Shown here: positions 17,233 to 26,639 of the stretch, one piece after another
Numbering within the stretch: the stretch's first letter is position 1
Layout: every line of letters begins with the position of its first letter
Source of the DNA: Yeosuana sp043876835
Lineage (GTDB): Bacteria; Bacteroidota; Bacteroidia; Flavobacteriales; Flavobacteriaceae
Assembly (NCBI RefSeq): GCF_043876835.1
Contig: NZ_JBAWJZ010000004.1
Span: 124,001 to 188,000 of the forward strand
DNA: 64,000 bases
Reading direction: 5' to 3'
Notes under the pieces: model-generated
Seen by the model: the letters and a program-made list of their open reading frames with translations, nothing else
Told to the model about the DNA's origin: nothing
Database searches by the model: none
Translations under genes and position numbers: made by a program

Positions 17233-18858
17233 TTATCCTAAAAACGGATATCTGTAATCTGTTGGTGGAACAAAAGTTTCTTTGATTGTTCTGTTGCTTA
17301 CCCAACGTAATAAGTTCCAAACAGAACCTGCTTTATCATTAGTCCCAGATGCTCTGGCGCCACCAAATGGTTGTTGCCCAACAACAGCGCCTGTTGGTTT
17401 GTCATTAATGTAAAAGTTTCCGGCTGCATTTTCTAATTTCTTGGTAGCAGTTTCAATAGCGTATCTGTCACCACTAAAAATAGCGCCTGTTAAAGCGTAT
17501 TCACTTGTGTTGTCTAATACATCTAAGATTGATTCCCATTCAGAATCTTCATAAATAAAAATGGTGATTATAGGCCCAAATAATTCAGTACACATGGTTG
17601 TGTAATGTGGATTGGTAGTAACAATCACAGTAGGTTCAATAAAATAACCTTTAGAATCGTCATAACCACCACCAACAATAATATCTGCATCTTTATCTTT
17701 TTTAGCTTGATCTAGATATCCGGATAATTTAGTGAATGCTTTTTTATCAATTACAGCATTAATAAAGTTTGAAGGATCTTCAGGTGAACCCATTTTAAAT
17801 GATTTGATATCTTTTATAACAGCAGCTTTGATATCTTCCCATAAACTTTTTGGAAGGTATGCTCTAGACGCAGCACTACATTTTTGTCCTTGATATTCAA
17901 AAGCACCTCTTGAAATAGCTGTTGCTACTTCTTGAGCATTTGATGTTGGATGTGCCCAAATAAAATCTTTTCCACCTGTTTCTCCAACAATTCTCGGATA
18001 GGTTTTATAATGGTTTACGTTTTTGCCAATAGTTTCCCAGAAGCTGTTAAATACAGATGTTGAACCTGTAAAATGTACGCCTGAGAAATCTTTACTAGCC
18101 AGTAATGTATCTGTAATCATACCAGAATTTCCAGTCACTAAATTTATGACCCCGTCTGGCAAACCAGCGGCTTTAAACAACTCCATAATCACATAAGCTG
18201 AATAAATTTGAGTTGCAGCAGGTTTCCAAATCACAACATTACCCATCATTGCAGGAACAGCAGGAAGGTTACCAGCTATAGCAGTAAAGTTAAAAGGTGT
18301 TATGGCATACACAAAACCTTCAAGAGGTCTGTATTCTGTACGGTTCCAAATACCTGGAGAAGAAATAGGTTGATTGCTGTAAATCTCGGTCATAAACTGA
18401 ACGTTGAAACGCAAGAAATCAATCAATTCACATGCTGAATCAATTTCAGCTTGAAACACATTTTTAGATTGAGCAATCATTGTAGCTGCATTCATTCTGT
18501 ATCTAAATGGACCAGCCAATAATTCAGCAGCTTTTAAGAAAATGGCAGCTCTGTCTTCCCAGTTTGTAGCGGCCCATTTTACGCGAGCTTCTGCAGCTTT
18601 TTCAATTGCTAATTCAATATGTTCTTTTTCTGCTATATGGTATTTGCCAACACAATGTTTATTATCATGTGGTGGAAAAATATCAGCTGTATTACCGGTT
18701 TTGTATTCTTTTCCGCCTATATAAAAAGGTATATCAACTTGCTCTTTATACATTTTTTTGTAAGTAGTTAATACAGCTTCTCGTTCTGGTGAACCTGGAG
18801 CATAACTTTTAACTGGTTCGTTAACAGCAACAGGTACATTGAAAAATCCGTTTCCCAT
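17233..18858 (-). CDS. pruA: 1-pyrroline-5-carboxylate dehydrogenase PruA
   Basis: The 541-residue protein belongs to the ALDH superfamily. The catalytic Cys is C327 in EYQGQKCSAASRAY and the general base is E293 in VGETGGKDFIW. The N-terminus (VNEPVKSYAPGSPE) and the ITPFNFTAIAGNLPA segment are those of the stand-alone P5C dehydrogenases. It oxidises glutamate semialdehyde (P5C) to glutamate with NAD+, the second step of proline catabolism. No prodh gene is adjacent. Confidence 0.95.
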   Translation of the reverse strand: MGNGFFNVPVAVNEPVKSYAPGSPEREAVLTTYKKMYKEQVDIPFYIGGKEYKTGNTADIFPPHDNKHCVGKYHIAEKEHIELAIEKAAEARVKWAATNWEDRAAIFLKAAELLAGPFRYRMNAATMIAQSKNVFQAEIDSACELIDFLRFNVQFMTEIYSNQPISSPGIWNRTEYRPLEGFVYAITPFNFTAIAGNLPAVPAMMGNVVIWKPAATQIYSAYVIMELFKAAGLPDGVINLVTGNSGMITDTLLASKDFSGVHFTGSTSVFNSFWETIGKNVNHYKTYPRIVGETGGKDFIWAHPTSNAQEVATAISRGAFEYQGQKCSAASRAYLPKSLWEDIKAAVIKDIKSFKMGSPEDPSNFINAVIDKKAFTKLSGYLDQAKKDKDADIIVGGGYDDSKGYFIEPTVIVTTNPHYTTMCTELFGPIITIFIYEDSEWESILDVLDNTSEYALTGAIFSGDRYAIETATKKLENAAGNFYINDKPTGAVVGQQPFGGARASGTNDKAGSVWNLLRWVSNRTIKETFVPPTDYRYPFLG

Positions 18859-18911
18859 GGGTTTTGGTTTGATTTATTGTTTTTATTTTAAAAAATTCAG
18901 AAATAATGGTG

Positions 18912-18919
18912 CAAATTTA
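18912..18919 (-). promoter_or_regulatory. Probable -7 box of pruA
   Basis: Minus-strand TAAATTTG fits TAnnTTTG, 54 bases before the start. Confidence 0.4.
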
Positions 18920-19018
18920 CGAATTTTTTAATGATGTCTAAAATGATGAGCTATTAAAACCGAGTTAAAATTTGTTTATTTTTTGTAAGTTGGCAAGCAG
19001 TTTAAAGACTACAGTTTT

Positions 19019-19744
19019 ATGTGTACAGTTACTATTATTCCTCAAGGTAAAAACGATTTTGTATTAACTTCAAATCGTGATGAAGCGCCAAATAGAGTGT
19101 CATTGGCTCCTAATATTTATACTGTAAAAGGAACGAAACTACTGTTTCCTAAAGACGTGATTTCTGGAGGGACATGGATTGGAGTAAGCGAAAAAAGCAG
19201 ATTGGTTTGTGTACTTAACGGTGGTTTTGAGTTGCATAAAAGACAATCAAATTACAGATTAAGTAGAGGCGTAGTAGCTAGCAATTTTCTGGTTTCTGAA
19301 GATATTGTTACAACTATTGATTCATATAATTTAGACAATGTTGAACCGTTTACAATGGTAATTGCAGATTGGAATATTAATTTAAAGTTTTATGAGTTAG
19401 TTTGGGATGGAAATATAAAGCATGTTTCTGAATTACCATTAGAACCTAAAATATGGTCATCATCAACTTTGTATAATTCAGTTATGAAACAAGAAAGATA
19501 TAGTTGGTTTGATGCTTTTAAATTAAAACAGGAATTAAATGCAGAGTCTGTTTTGAAATTTCATAAAACTGCTGGCAAAAATAATGATGATTATGGAGTG
19601 ATTATGGATAGAGGATTTGTAAAAACAACCAGTATAACCCAAGTTGAAAAAAAGGCTGATTTTATTGAAATGATTCATGAAAATTTATTAAATAAATCGA
19701 TAACAAAAAATCAATTTAATTTACCTTCCATTGTAAATGGCTAA
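19019..19744 (+). CDS. NRDE/TANGO2-family protein
   Basis: The 241-residue protein begins MCTVTIIP and contains TSNRDEAPNR, the NRDE signature of the TANGO2 family, plus GGTWIGV. Cys2 is placed as in an Ntn-hydrolase-like fold, but no activity is established for bacterial members. The human relative is tied to metabolic crises, and its biochemical role is still debated. It overlaps the next gene by eight bases, implying coupled translation. Confidence 0.9.
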   Translation: MCTVTIIPQGKNDFVLTSNRDEAPNRVSLAPNIYTVKGTKLLFPKDVISGGTWIGVSEKSRLVCVLNGGFELHKRQSNYRLSRGVVASNFLVSEDIVTTIDSYNLDNVEPFTMVIADWNINLKFYELVWDGNIKHVSELPLEPKIWSSSTLYNSVMKQERYSWFDAFKLKQELNAESVLKFHKTAGKNNDDYGVIMDRGFVKTTSITQVEKKADFIEMIHENLLNKSITKNQFNLPSIVNG

Positions 19745-20726
19745 TACAGGAATTATTTTAACACTGGCATATCCGGAAACTATTGTAATGGTTTCTAAAG
19801 AATGGTTTTCACCTTTTTTAAGATTTTTCGGTGTTGGAAAGAAAAATTATTTACGCGCTGGTCATGCTGCATTAGTACTTATCGATAAACAAACGGGTGT
19901 TTTAGAATACCATGATTTTGGACGTTATATTACACCCGAACCTTATGGTAGAGTTCGCGGAAGTGAAACAGATAACGAATTGCATTTTCCTATAAAAGCA
20001 GAGATTAAAAATGATTCTATAACCAATCTAAATGATATTTTAAAGTTTCTGGCAACCCATCCAAAATTAACCCATGGAGATGGAAAAATGGTGGCTTCGG
20101 TTTGTAATGTAATTGATTATAAAAAGGCTAGAATTCATATTACAGAAATGCAGCAAAAACATTTTATCCGTTATGCAGCATTCTTAAACGAAGCTTGTAA
20201 TTGTGCCAGATTTGTGACCGATGCTTTAATAGCTTCAGTAACCGATTCTAAAATTAAAAAAAGACTTGTAAGGTCTAAATGGTTCACGCCAAGTACGGTT
20301 GGAAATGTGTTGATTGGCAGTATGGAAGGCAATGCATTTGAAGTTTCTGAAACTGGAATTATTTCTGAATACAAAGGTTCTCAAACCAGTGAAAATTTAA
20401 AATGTTTTTTAGATAAGCTAAAGCATCATGAACCAAGTTTTATAGGAACGTTAAAGCCAAAACCGGTTGATAATTTGCATCATAAAGCGCAATGGTTATC
20501 TGGAATAGCAGCTGGTGCTTGGTTTGAACTGCATCATATAGGGCATGAAATTGAATATCAGTTTAGGCGAATTTCACCTTATGGTAATATTGATGTTCAT
20601 GATACATTTTCTGTAGAAGATGCAACTTTTAATTATAACCTAGCTTTTGAATTTGTCCATTATTCAAATTGTAGTTTTTTCCATATTGAACAAAATGGAA
20701 AAGTTTACAAATTCAACAGAAAATAA
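19737..20726 (+). CDS. Probable circularly permuted papain-fold protein, function unknown
   Basis: The 329-residue protein has no signal peptide. An early GHAALVLIDKQTGV strand carries a His near residue 42. A later NCARFVTDALIAS helix carries a Cys near residue 158. This His-before-Cys order, with the Cys at a helix start, is the pattern of permuted NlpC/P60 (YiiX/LRAT-like) hydrolases. The C-terminal third (DNLHHKAQWLSGIAAGAWFE) is unassigned. The fold call is inference from motifs only. It is coupled to the TANGO2-like gene, and its stop is four bases from that of apaG. Confidence 0.6.
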   Translation: MANTGIILTLAYPETIVMVSKEWFSPFLRFFGVGKKNYLRAGHAALVLIDKQTGVLEYHDFGRYITPEPYGRVRGSETDNELHFPIKAEIKNDSITNLNDILKFLATHPKLTHGDGKMVASVCNVIDYKKARIHITEMQQKHFIRYAAFLNEACNCARFVTDALIASVTDSKIKKRLVRSKWFTPSTVGNVLIGSMEGNAFEVSETGIISEYKGSQTSENLKCFLDKLKHHEPSFIGTLKPKPVDNLHHKAQWLSGIAAGAWFELHHIGHEIEYQFRRISPYGNIDVHDTFSVEDATFNYNLAFEFVHYSNCSFFHIEQNGKVYKFNRK

Positions 20727-20730
20727 AGGA

Positions 20731-21117
20731 CTAATTAATGGCGAAAGGAGCGCTTAACTTAAAAGTAGGGATTGTTACTTTAAACTTTTTTGTTGTGGTA
20801 AAGTTTACCATGCTAAAATATCCGCGCATAGCGCCAAAGGGTGATGTTAGTAAGCACCCAGAAGTGTAAGTGTGAGATTCGCCTGGTCTTAAAACAGGTT
20901 TTTTGCCAATAACACCTTCACCTGAAACGATTTCAATATTATTTAATGCATCATAAATTTTCCAGTGACGTGCATTAAGTTGAACAGAGTCTTTACTTTG
21001 ATTTTCAATAGTTATATGGTATCCAAAGGCAAACTGTATTTTATAATTTTTATAAAATGAGCCTTCAAAAGTGGTTTCTACTGAAATTTTTATGCCTCTT
21101 GTTACTTGTTGAACCAT
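20731..21117 (-). CDS. apaG: ApaG-family protein
   Basis: The 128-residue protein has the single ApaG beta-sandwich: FAFGYHITIENQSKDSVQL, RHWKIYDA, and the glycine-rich GEGVIGKKPVLRPGESHTYT, then SPFGAMRGYFSM. ApaG is linked to Co2+/Mg2+ homeostasis and Ap4A levels, but its molecular role is unresolved. It is followed on the minus strand by the convergent papain-fold gene, four bases away. Confidence 0.93.
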   Translation of the reverse strand: MVQQVTRGIKISVETTFEGSFYKNYKIQFAFGYHITIENQSKDSVQLNARHWKIYDALNNIEIVSGEGVIGKKPVLRPGESHTYTSGCLLTSPFGAMRGYFSMVNFTTTKKFKVTIPTFKLSAPFAIN

Positions 21118-21150
21118 ATTATCTACTTATATACAATATGTTTAGTGATG

Positions 21151-21158
21151 CAAAAATA
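21151..21158 (-). promoter_or_regulatory. Probable -7 box of apaG
   Basis: Minus-strand TATTTTTG fits TAnnTTTG and lies 34 bases before the apaG start. Confidence 0.35.
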
Positions 21159-21201
21159 AGATTTTTTTTGGCTCATATGGAATTAAATGAAATTATTCCG
21201 A

Positions 21202-22461
21202 TTAATTCGAGATGTTTATCGAGGAACCTTCGCCAAATCCTATAATTCTATCATAACGTTTGCCTAAATCTCTGTAATAAACAATTACTTTATAATTGTT
21301 CTCGGTTTGATAAAAATTTCCGCTTACGGCACCTTCGTTAATCGATCCATTATCATTAACAACAACATATTTATAGTTATAAAACCCTTGTTTTAACAAT
21401 ATCTTAGTTTTATATAATCCAACTATTTTGTCATAAATCAATTTATTGGATTTGTTCAAATCATAATTATTAAAATTACCATACACATAAACATTCTTAC
21501 TTTCAAAAGAAGGGTCTGAAGGGTCTGGTAATAAAGAAAAATGTATCCATACATAGTCTGCCTCAATATCTGAATTATCGGCATCAATATTTGTGATGAG
21601 GTAATTTCCATTAATGTCTGGATTATAGGTATAAGGTCTGTTTACTCTTGAATAGTTTGTAAACAAATAATTGTGATATAAATCTTCTAAATCAATATGT
21701 TGAATACCAGTATTAGCAGCTCGAACATCTTTATTTTCAAAAAACAGATATTCGTTTCCTGCCCAAAAACTGGATTCTGAATCATATTTATAGATAAGTT
21801 GATTTCCTATGGTATATTGAGGAACAAGATTGGTAATAGCCGTATTTAAATTATTGTTTTGAATAACGGCAATTTTTATGTTTTGTTTTGGGTTATTTAG
21901 CTGAATACTGTTTGGAACAATAGTAATTTCAACTCGTTGTTTAGATTCAATATAAGCGATATCCCTAGAACGTTTTAAATTGACGCCTACAACAGCTAAA
22001 TCTTCATAAACCATAAATTTTCTTGTAAAAACCAGTTCATTGTCACTATTAAAAATGTTCATCATATAGTTTCCAGAAATTTTGAACCTTTTTGTTTGTT
22101 CGTTTGGAATGGTGAGTTTGTAATGCGAATAAATCTGATACGTATTAAATGAGTTTTCGTAACTACGAATGCGTTGATTATCAATGCCATCTAAATATTC
22201 AGATTTTACTAAAACAGAAGGAGTCCAATCAAAATTATAATGCTCAATAGTGTAATAATAATCGTCTTCATTACCGTTTAAAGCATCAAATTCTAAATCA
22301 AGATAAGCACCAAGTTTTAGAACAGGTAATTGACTTTCATTAGTGTTCCCTTTAAAATTTATTGTTTTAATATAATCAGGCGGGTTTATTTCTTCAACTT
22401 GGGCAAAAATAGTTGTTGCAATAAAGCCAAAGAATAAAAAGAAATATGATTTATTTTGCAT
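21202..22461 (-). CDS. Type IX secretion system plug protein (DUF5103)
   Basis: The 419-residue precursor has a signal peptide ending near TIFAQ, then the conserved start INPPDYIKTINFKG and strands around YYTIEHYNFDWTPS and FKISGNYMMNIFNSD. These match what I know of the DUF5103 family, renamed T9SS plug protein because it occupies the SprA translocon pore. The C-terminal part (YVYGNFNNYDLNKSNKL, QGFYNYKYVV) resembles an immunoglobulin or AMPK-like sandwich. It lies next to apaG and nqrA as in many flavobacteria. Confidence 0.85.
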   Translation of the reverse strand: MQNKSYFFLFFGFIATTIFAQVEEINPPDYIKTINFKGNTNESQLPVLKLGAYLDLEFDALNGNEDDYYYTIEHYNFDWTPSVLVKSEYLDGIDNQRIRSYENSFNTYQIYSHYKLTIPNEQTKRFKISGNYMMNIFNSDNELVFTRKFMVYEDLAVVGVNLKRSRDIAYIESKQRVEITIVPNSIQLNNPKQNIKIAVIQNNNLNTAITNLVPQYTIGNQLIYKYDSESSFWAGNEYLFFENKDVRAANTGIQHIDLEDLYHNYLFTNYSRVNRPYTYNPDINGNYLITNIDADNSDIEADYVWIHFSLLPDPSDPSFESKNVYVYGNFNNYDLNKSNKLIYDKIVGLYKTKILLKQGFYNYKYVVVNDNGSINEGAVSGNFYQTENNYKVIVYYRDLGKRYDRIIGFGEGSSINISN

Positions 22462-22572
22462 TAATGAACTGTTTTTTTGTAAATATAATCAAATTTTATA
22501 CCTAAAAATGAACTTGCCAAAAAGGGAATAAATTTCTATGTTAATTATTATGTAATCTGCATTATTAATTTG

Positions 22573-22580
22573 TAAATTTG
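22573..22580 (+). promoter_or_regulatory. Probable -7 box of the nqr operon
   Basis: TAAATTTG fits TAnnTTTG, 37 bases before nqrA. A TTTG immediately precedes it, but no -33 TTG has correct spacing. Confidence 0.5.
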
Positions 22581-22617
22581 CTCCGTTTTTAGACAACTAA
22601 TCTCAATAAATTAAAAT

Positions 22618-23973
22618 ATGTCAAACGACATTCGTATCAAAAAAGGTCTAGACATTAAACTAAAAGGTGAAGCTGAAAAAACCTCTGAACAGGCAGTAAT
22701 AAGCAACTTTTATACTTTAAGACCTCAAGATTTTCACGGCGTAACACCAAAATTAATTTCTAAAGTTGGAACAAATGTAAAAGCAGGAGAACCTGTTTTT
22801 TATGATAAATCCAATGAAAATATAAAATTTGTTTCTCCAGTTTCTGGTGAAATTATAGAAATTGCCCGTGGTGAAAAGCGTAAAATATTATCTATTAAAA
22901 TTCAAGCAGATAAACAGGATTCTTATTTTGAGAATCCTATTTTAAATTTGGAAACTGCAAAACCAGAAGATGTAAAATCACTTCTTCTTTCATCGGGTTG
23001 TTGGCCTTTTATAAAACAACGACCTTATGATGTGATTGCAAACCCAAATAAAGAGCCTAAAGCAATTTTTATTTCTGCTCATGCATCTGCTCCATTGGTA
23101 GCTAATTATAACTACACACTACAAGGTAAAGAAAAGGAGTTACAGGCAGCTGTAACTGCATTAGGGAAATTAACTAAAGGAAAAGTACACGTTTCTGTAG
23201 GGAAATTTGGTAAATCTCCAATGGCTGATTTGTCTGGTATTACTTTACATAATGTGTCTGGTCCACATCCGTCTGGAAATGTAGGAACACAGATCAATAA
23301 AATAGACCCTGTTAACAAAGGAGAAGTAGTTTGGACAGTAAGCCCGCAAGACTTGGTGATTATGGGTGAACTATTATTAACTGGTAAATTTAATCCGGAA
23401 CGTATTGTAGCTTTGGTTGGTTCTTCTATAGAAAAACCAAGATATTTTATAACAAAATTAGGGTGTGAAGTTGCTACAATGATATATGATAGGGGTATTG
23501 AAAAAGATGCTCATGTTCGTATCATTTCTGGCGATATTTTATCTGGCAAGAAAGTGAATCCTGATGGATATCTAGATTACTATAGTAATACCATTACTGT
23601 AATTCCAGAAGGTGATGACTACGAGTTTTTTGGATGGACTATGCCAGTATTTAATAAAATTTCTACAACCAGAGCATTAACCTTCTCTTGGATGTTTCCA
23701 AATAAAAAATACGATTTAAACACCAATACAAATGGTGAACATCGTGCTTTTGTTACTACAGGAAATTATGAAGAAGTATTTCCATTAGATATATTTCCAA
23801 TGCAAATATTAAAGGCTTGTATGTATAAAGACCTTGATGAAATGGAAGCATTAGGAATGTATGAAGTAGCTCCGGAAGATTTTGCATTAACAGAATTTGT
23901 ATGTGTTTCTAAACAACCACATCAAGATATTATTAGAAAAGGATTAGACTTAATGCTTAAAGAAATAGGATAA
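22618..23973 (+). CDS. nqrA: Na+-translocating NADH:quinone reductase subunit A
   Basis: The 451-residue peripheral subunit starts IRIKKGLDIKLKGEAE, as usual for NqrA, and contains GVTPKLISKVG, VSGPHPSGNVGTQI and the C-terminal FPMQILKACMYKDLDEME. NqrA is cytosolic and sits near the quinone site. It heads the six-gene operon and overlaps nqrB by one base (TAATG). Confidence 0.97.
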   Translation: MSNDIRIKKGLDIKLKGEAEKTSEQAVISNFYTLRPQDFHGVTPKLISKVGTNVKAGEPVFYDKSNENIKFVSPVSGEIIEIARGEKRKILSIKIQADKQDSYFENPILNLETAKPEDVKSLLLSSGCWPFIKQRPYDVIANPNKEPKAIFISAHASAPLVANYNYTLQGKEKELQAAVTALGKLTKGKVHVSVGKFGKSPMADLSGITLHNVSGPHPSGNVGTQINKIDPVNKGEVVWTVSPQDLVIMGELLLTGKFNPERIVALVGSSIEKPRYFITKLGCEVATMIYDRGIEKDAHVRIISGDILSGKKVNPDGYLDYYSNTITVIPEGDDYEFFGWTMPVFNKISTTRALTFSWMFPNKKYDLNTNTNGEHRAFVTTGNYEEVFPLDIFPMQILKACMYKDLDEMEALGMYEVAPEDFALTEFVCVSKQPHQDIIRKGLDLMLKEIG

Positions 23974-25181
23974 TGAGTTTAAAAAGTAAATTACATAAAT
24001 TAAAAGAGAAGTATAAAGGAACAAAAATCGCACCTGCTTTTGGTGCTTTCCATACTTTTTTATTCTTACCAAATGATACCACTCATAATGGAACTCATAT
24101 AAAAGTAGCCGATGATTTAAAGCGTACCATGAATACGGTTATCCTGGCTTTATTGCCATGTTTAATATTCGGTATGTTTAACGCTGGATATCAACATTAT
24201 TTAGCAGCAGGAGAAATTGATGCTGCAACGGGTGGGTTTTTTAGTAGTCAATTCTGGACACTTGATAATTTTGCTTTAGGATTTTGGAAAATAATTCCTT
24301 TGGTGATTGTTTCTTATGGTGTAGGTTTAGGAATAGAATTTTTATTCGCAACTATAAAAAAGCATGAAGTAGAAGAAGGTTACTTGGTAACTGGAATGCT
24401 AGTGCCTTTAATTGTGCCAATCGATATTCCACTTTGGATGCTTGCAGTTGCTGTTGCATTTGGAGTTGTAATAGGCAAAGAAGTTTTTGGAGGTACCGGA
24501 ATGAATATATTAAATCCTGCTTTAACTATTAGAGCTTTCTTATTCTTTGCTTATCCAACTTGGATGAGTGGTGATAAAGTTTGGGTTCAAGGAGCTGTAG
24601 AAAGTGTTGGAAAAGTAGATGCTATTACAGGAGAAACTATTCTGGGAGGTTTAGCTCAAGGCAGACATTTAGGATATTCGGTTTGGGATATGTTTTACGG
24701 TTTCATTCCAGGTTCAATAGGAGAAACTTCAACGTTATTAATTTTACTGGGAGGTTTGTTTTTAATCTTTACTAAAATTGGAAGCTGGAGAATTATGTTG
24801 TCTTCTGTAGTTGGAGCTATCATAATGGGGTTAATTTTTAACGGTCTTGTAGATGCCAATGTAATTGCTCAAGGAAGTAAATTTTACACATTAATGAGTA
24901 CACCTTATTGGCAACACTTAATTATTGGAGGTTTTGCCTTCGGTGTGGTTTATATGGCTACAGACCCGGTTACTGCATCTCAAACAAATAGAGGAAAATG
25001 GGTATATGGATTTTTTGTAGGACTAATGTCTATCTTAATTCGTGTATTCAATCCAGCATATCCAGAAGGTGTAATGTTGGCAATTTTATTAATGAACGTG
25101 TTTGCACCTACTATTGACCATTATGTGGTTAAAGGAAATATAAAGCAAAGACTTAAACGTCTAAAAGTTAAAACTGCTTAA
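23973..25181 (+). CDS. nqrB: Na+-translocating NADH:quinone reductase subunit B
   Basis: The 402-residue membrane subunit has about ten helices. The segment FIPGSIGETSTLLIL (T252 region) lies where a threonine carries covalent FMN in this family, which I infer from known NqrB proteins. GGTGMNILNPALT and YMATDPVTASQTNRGKW are other hallmarks. It binds riboflavin and FMN and forms part of the Na+ path. It overlaps nqrC by one base. Confidence 0.97.
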   Translation: MSLKSKLHKLKEKYKGTKIAPAFGAFHTFLFLPNDTTHNGTHIKVADDLKRTMNTVILALLPCLIFGMFNAGYQHYLAAGEIDAATGGFFSSQFWTLDNFALGFWKIIPLVIVSYGVGLGIEFLFATIKKHEVEEGYLVTGMLVPLIVPIDIPLWMLAVAVAFGVVIGKEVFGGTGMNILNPALTIRAFLFFAYPTWMSGDKVWVQGAVESVGKVDAITGETILGGLAQGRHLGYSVWDMFYGFIPGSIGETSTLLILLGGLFLIFTKIGSWRIMLSSVVGAIIMGLIFNGLVDANVIAQGSKFYTLMSTPYWQHLIIGGFAFGVVYMATDPVTASQTNRGKWVYGFFVGLMSILIRVFNPAYPEGVMLAILLMNVFAPTIDHYVVKGNIKQRLKRLKVKTA

Positions 25182-25930
25182 TGATGGAAAATAGAACAGA
25201 TAAAAATTCATACACTATATTGTTTGCCATTGGAATGGTAATTATTGTTGGTGCATTATTGGCATTTGCTGCTGAATCATTAAAACCAAAAATCACAGAA
25301 AATAAGCGTTTAGAAATTCAACAGAATATTCTATATGCTATGGGAGTTAATGAAAATGATGAAAGCAGTGTAAATTTTGTGCCTACAAATAAAGTCGCTT
25401 CAGAATTTGCAAAATATATCAAAAAGCAATTAGTAATTGAAGGAGATAAAGTTACCGAAAATAACGAAGCTTATTTAATAGATATTAAGAAAGAAGAATC
25501 AAAAGCATCAAATCAAAATTATACAAGAAAATTACCTTTGTTTGTTGGTGAGAAAGATGGGGAAACTTATTACATCATTCCAATGAGAGGAAAAGGACTT
25601 TGGGATGCTATTTGGGGTTATGTTGCGTTAGATAAAAACTTAATAGTTGATGGGATTTATTTTGACCATAAAGGAGAAACTCCTGGTCTTGGAGCTAACA
25701 TAAACCAACGTTTCTTCATGGACGATTTTAAAGGTGAACAAATTATGGATGGTGATGCATTTAAAGGAATTACTATTGCAAAAGGGAATAACGATCCAAC
25801 AAATCTAACAAAGGATGATCATGAGATTGATGCCTTAGCAGGTGCTACCATTACTGGAAACGGAGTTACGGCTATGATTAAAAAAGACTTGAATATGTAC
25901 ATTCCATTCCTTAAAACTTTAAAGAATTAG
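25181..25930 (+). CDS. nqrC: Na+-translocating NADH:quinone reductase subunit C
   Basis: The 249-residue protein has one N-terminal membrane helix (ILFAIGMVIIVGALLAFA) and a periplasmic FMN-binding domain. The flavinylation motif is LAGATITG with T223 as the FMN-linked residue; ApbE attaches the flavin. GKGLWDAIWGYVAL and HKGETPGLGANI are conserved. Two adjacent ATGs (25181 and 25184) make the first residue uncertain. Confidence 0.96.
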   Translation: MMENRTDKNSYTILFAIGMVIIVGALLAFAAESLKPKITENKRLEIQQNILYAMGVNENDESSVNFVPTNKVASEFAKYIKKQLVIEGDKVTENNEAYLIDIKKEESKASNQNYTRKLPLFVGEKDGETYYIIPMRGKGLWDAIWGYVALDKNLIVDGIYFDHKGETPGLGANINQRFFMDDFKGEQIMDGDAFKGITIAKGNNDPTNLTKDDHEIDALAGATITGNGVTAMIKKDLNMYIPFLKTLKN

Positions 25931-25933
25931 ATT

Positions 25934-26581
25934 ATGGGACTTTTATCAAAAAAAGATAGTAAATTAATATTAGATCCATTAGCTGATAATAACCCAATCA
26001 CTATTCAGGTTTTGGGTATTTGTTCGGCATTGGCAATTACTGCACAATTAAAGGCAGCTATTGTAATGGCTATTTCTGTAACTGCGGTAGTAGCAATTGG
26101 GAATGTGGTGATTTCTTTAATGAGGAATATTATTCCACCAAAAATTAGAATCATTGTGCAACTTGTGGTAGTAGCTGTTTTGGTTATTATTGTTGATTTG
26201 ATTCTAAAAGCTTATTCATACGAATTAAGTAAAACCCTGTCAGTTTTCGTAGGTCTTATTATTACAAACTGTATCATTATGGGACGTTTTGAAGCTTTTG
26301 CTTTGGCAAATGGCCCTTGGAGATCGTTTTTAGATGGTATTGGAAACGGAGCTGGTTATGGTTTAATTCTTATCATCGTTGGTTTTTTTAGAGAATTATT
26401 AGGCTCTGGAACTTTACTTGGATTTAAAGTATTAGGAGACCCAATCGAGAAAACTGGACTATATGCTTTAGGATACGAGAATAACGGATTTATGTTATTA
26501 TCTCCTATGGCATTAATTGTTGTTGGAATTATTATTTGGGTACAACGTAGCAGGAATAAAGCATTAATAGAAGATCATTAA
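25934..26581 (+). CDS. nqrD: Na+-translocating NADH:quinone reductase subunit D
   Basis: The 215-residue membrane protein has six helices. Conserved segments include DPLADNNPITIQVLGICSAL, GLIITNCIIMGRFEAFA and NGPWRSFLDGIGNGAGYG. Together with NqrE it forms the pseudosymmetric core that holds a membrane iron centre. The Cys in the ITNC and GICS positions fits this. Confidence 0.96.
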   Translation: MGLLSKKDSKLILDPLADNNPITIQVLGICSALAITAQLKAAIVMAISVTAVVAIGNVVISLMRNIIPPKIRIIVQLVVVAVLVIIVDLILKAYSYELSKTLSVFVGLIITNCIIMGRFEAFALANGPWRSFLDGIGNGAGYGLILIIVGFFRELLGSGTLLGFKVLGDPIEKTGLYALGYENNGFMLLSPMALIVVGIIIWVQRSRNKALIEDH

Positions 26582-26639
26582 AATTAGTTTGAGATAGTTG
26601 TTATTTAATGACAATAGTTAGAACTAAAAATTAAAGTAT

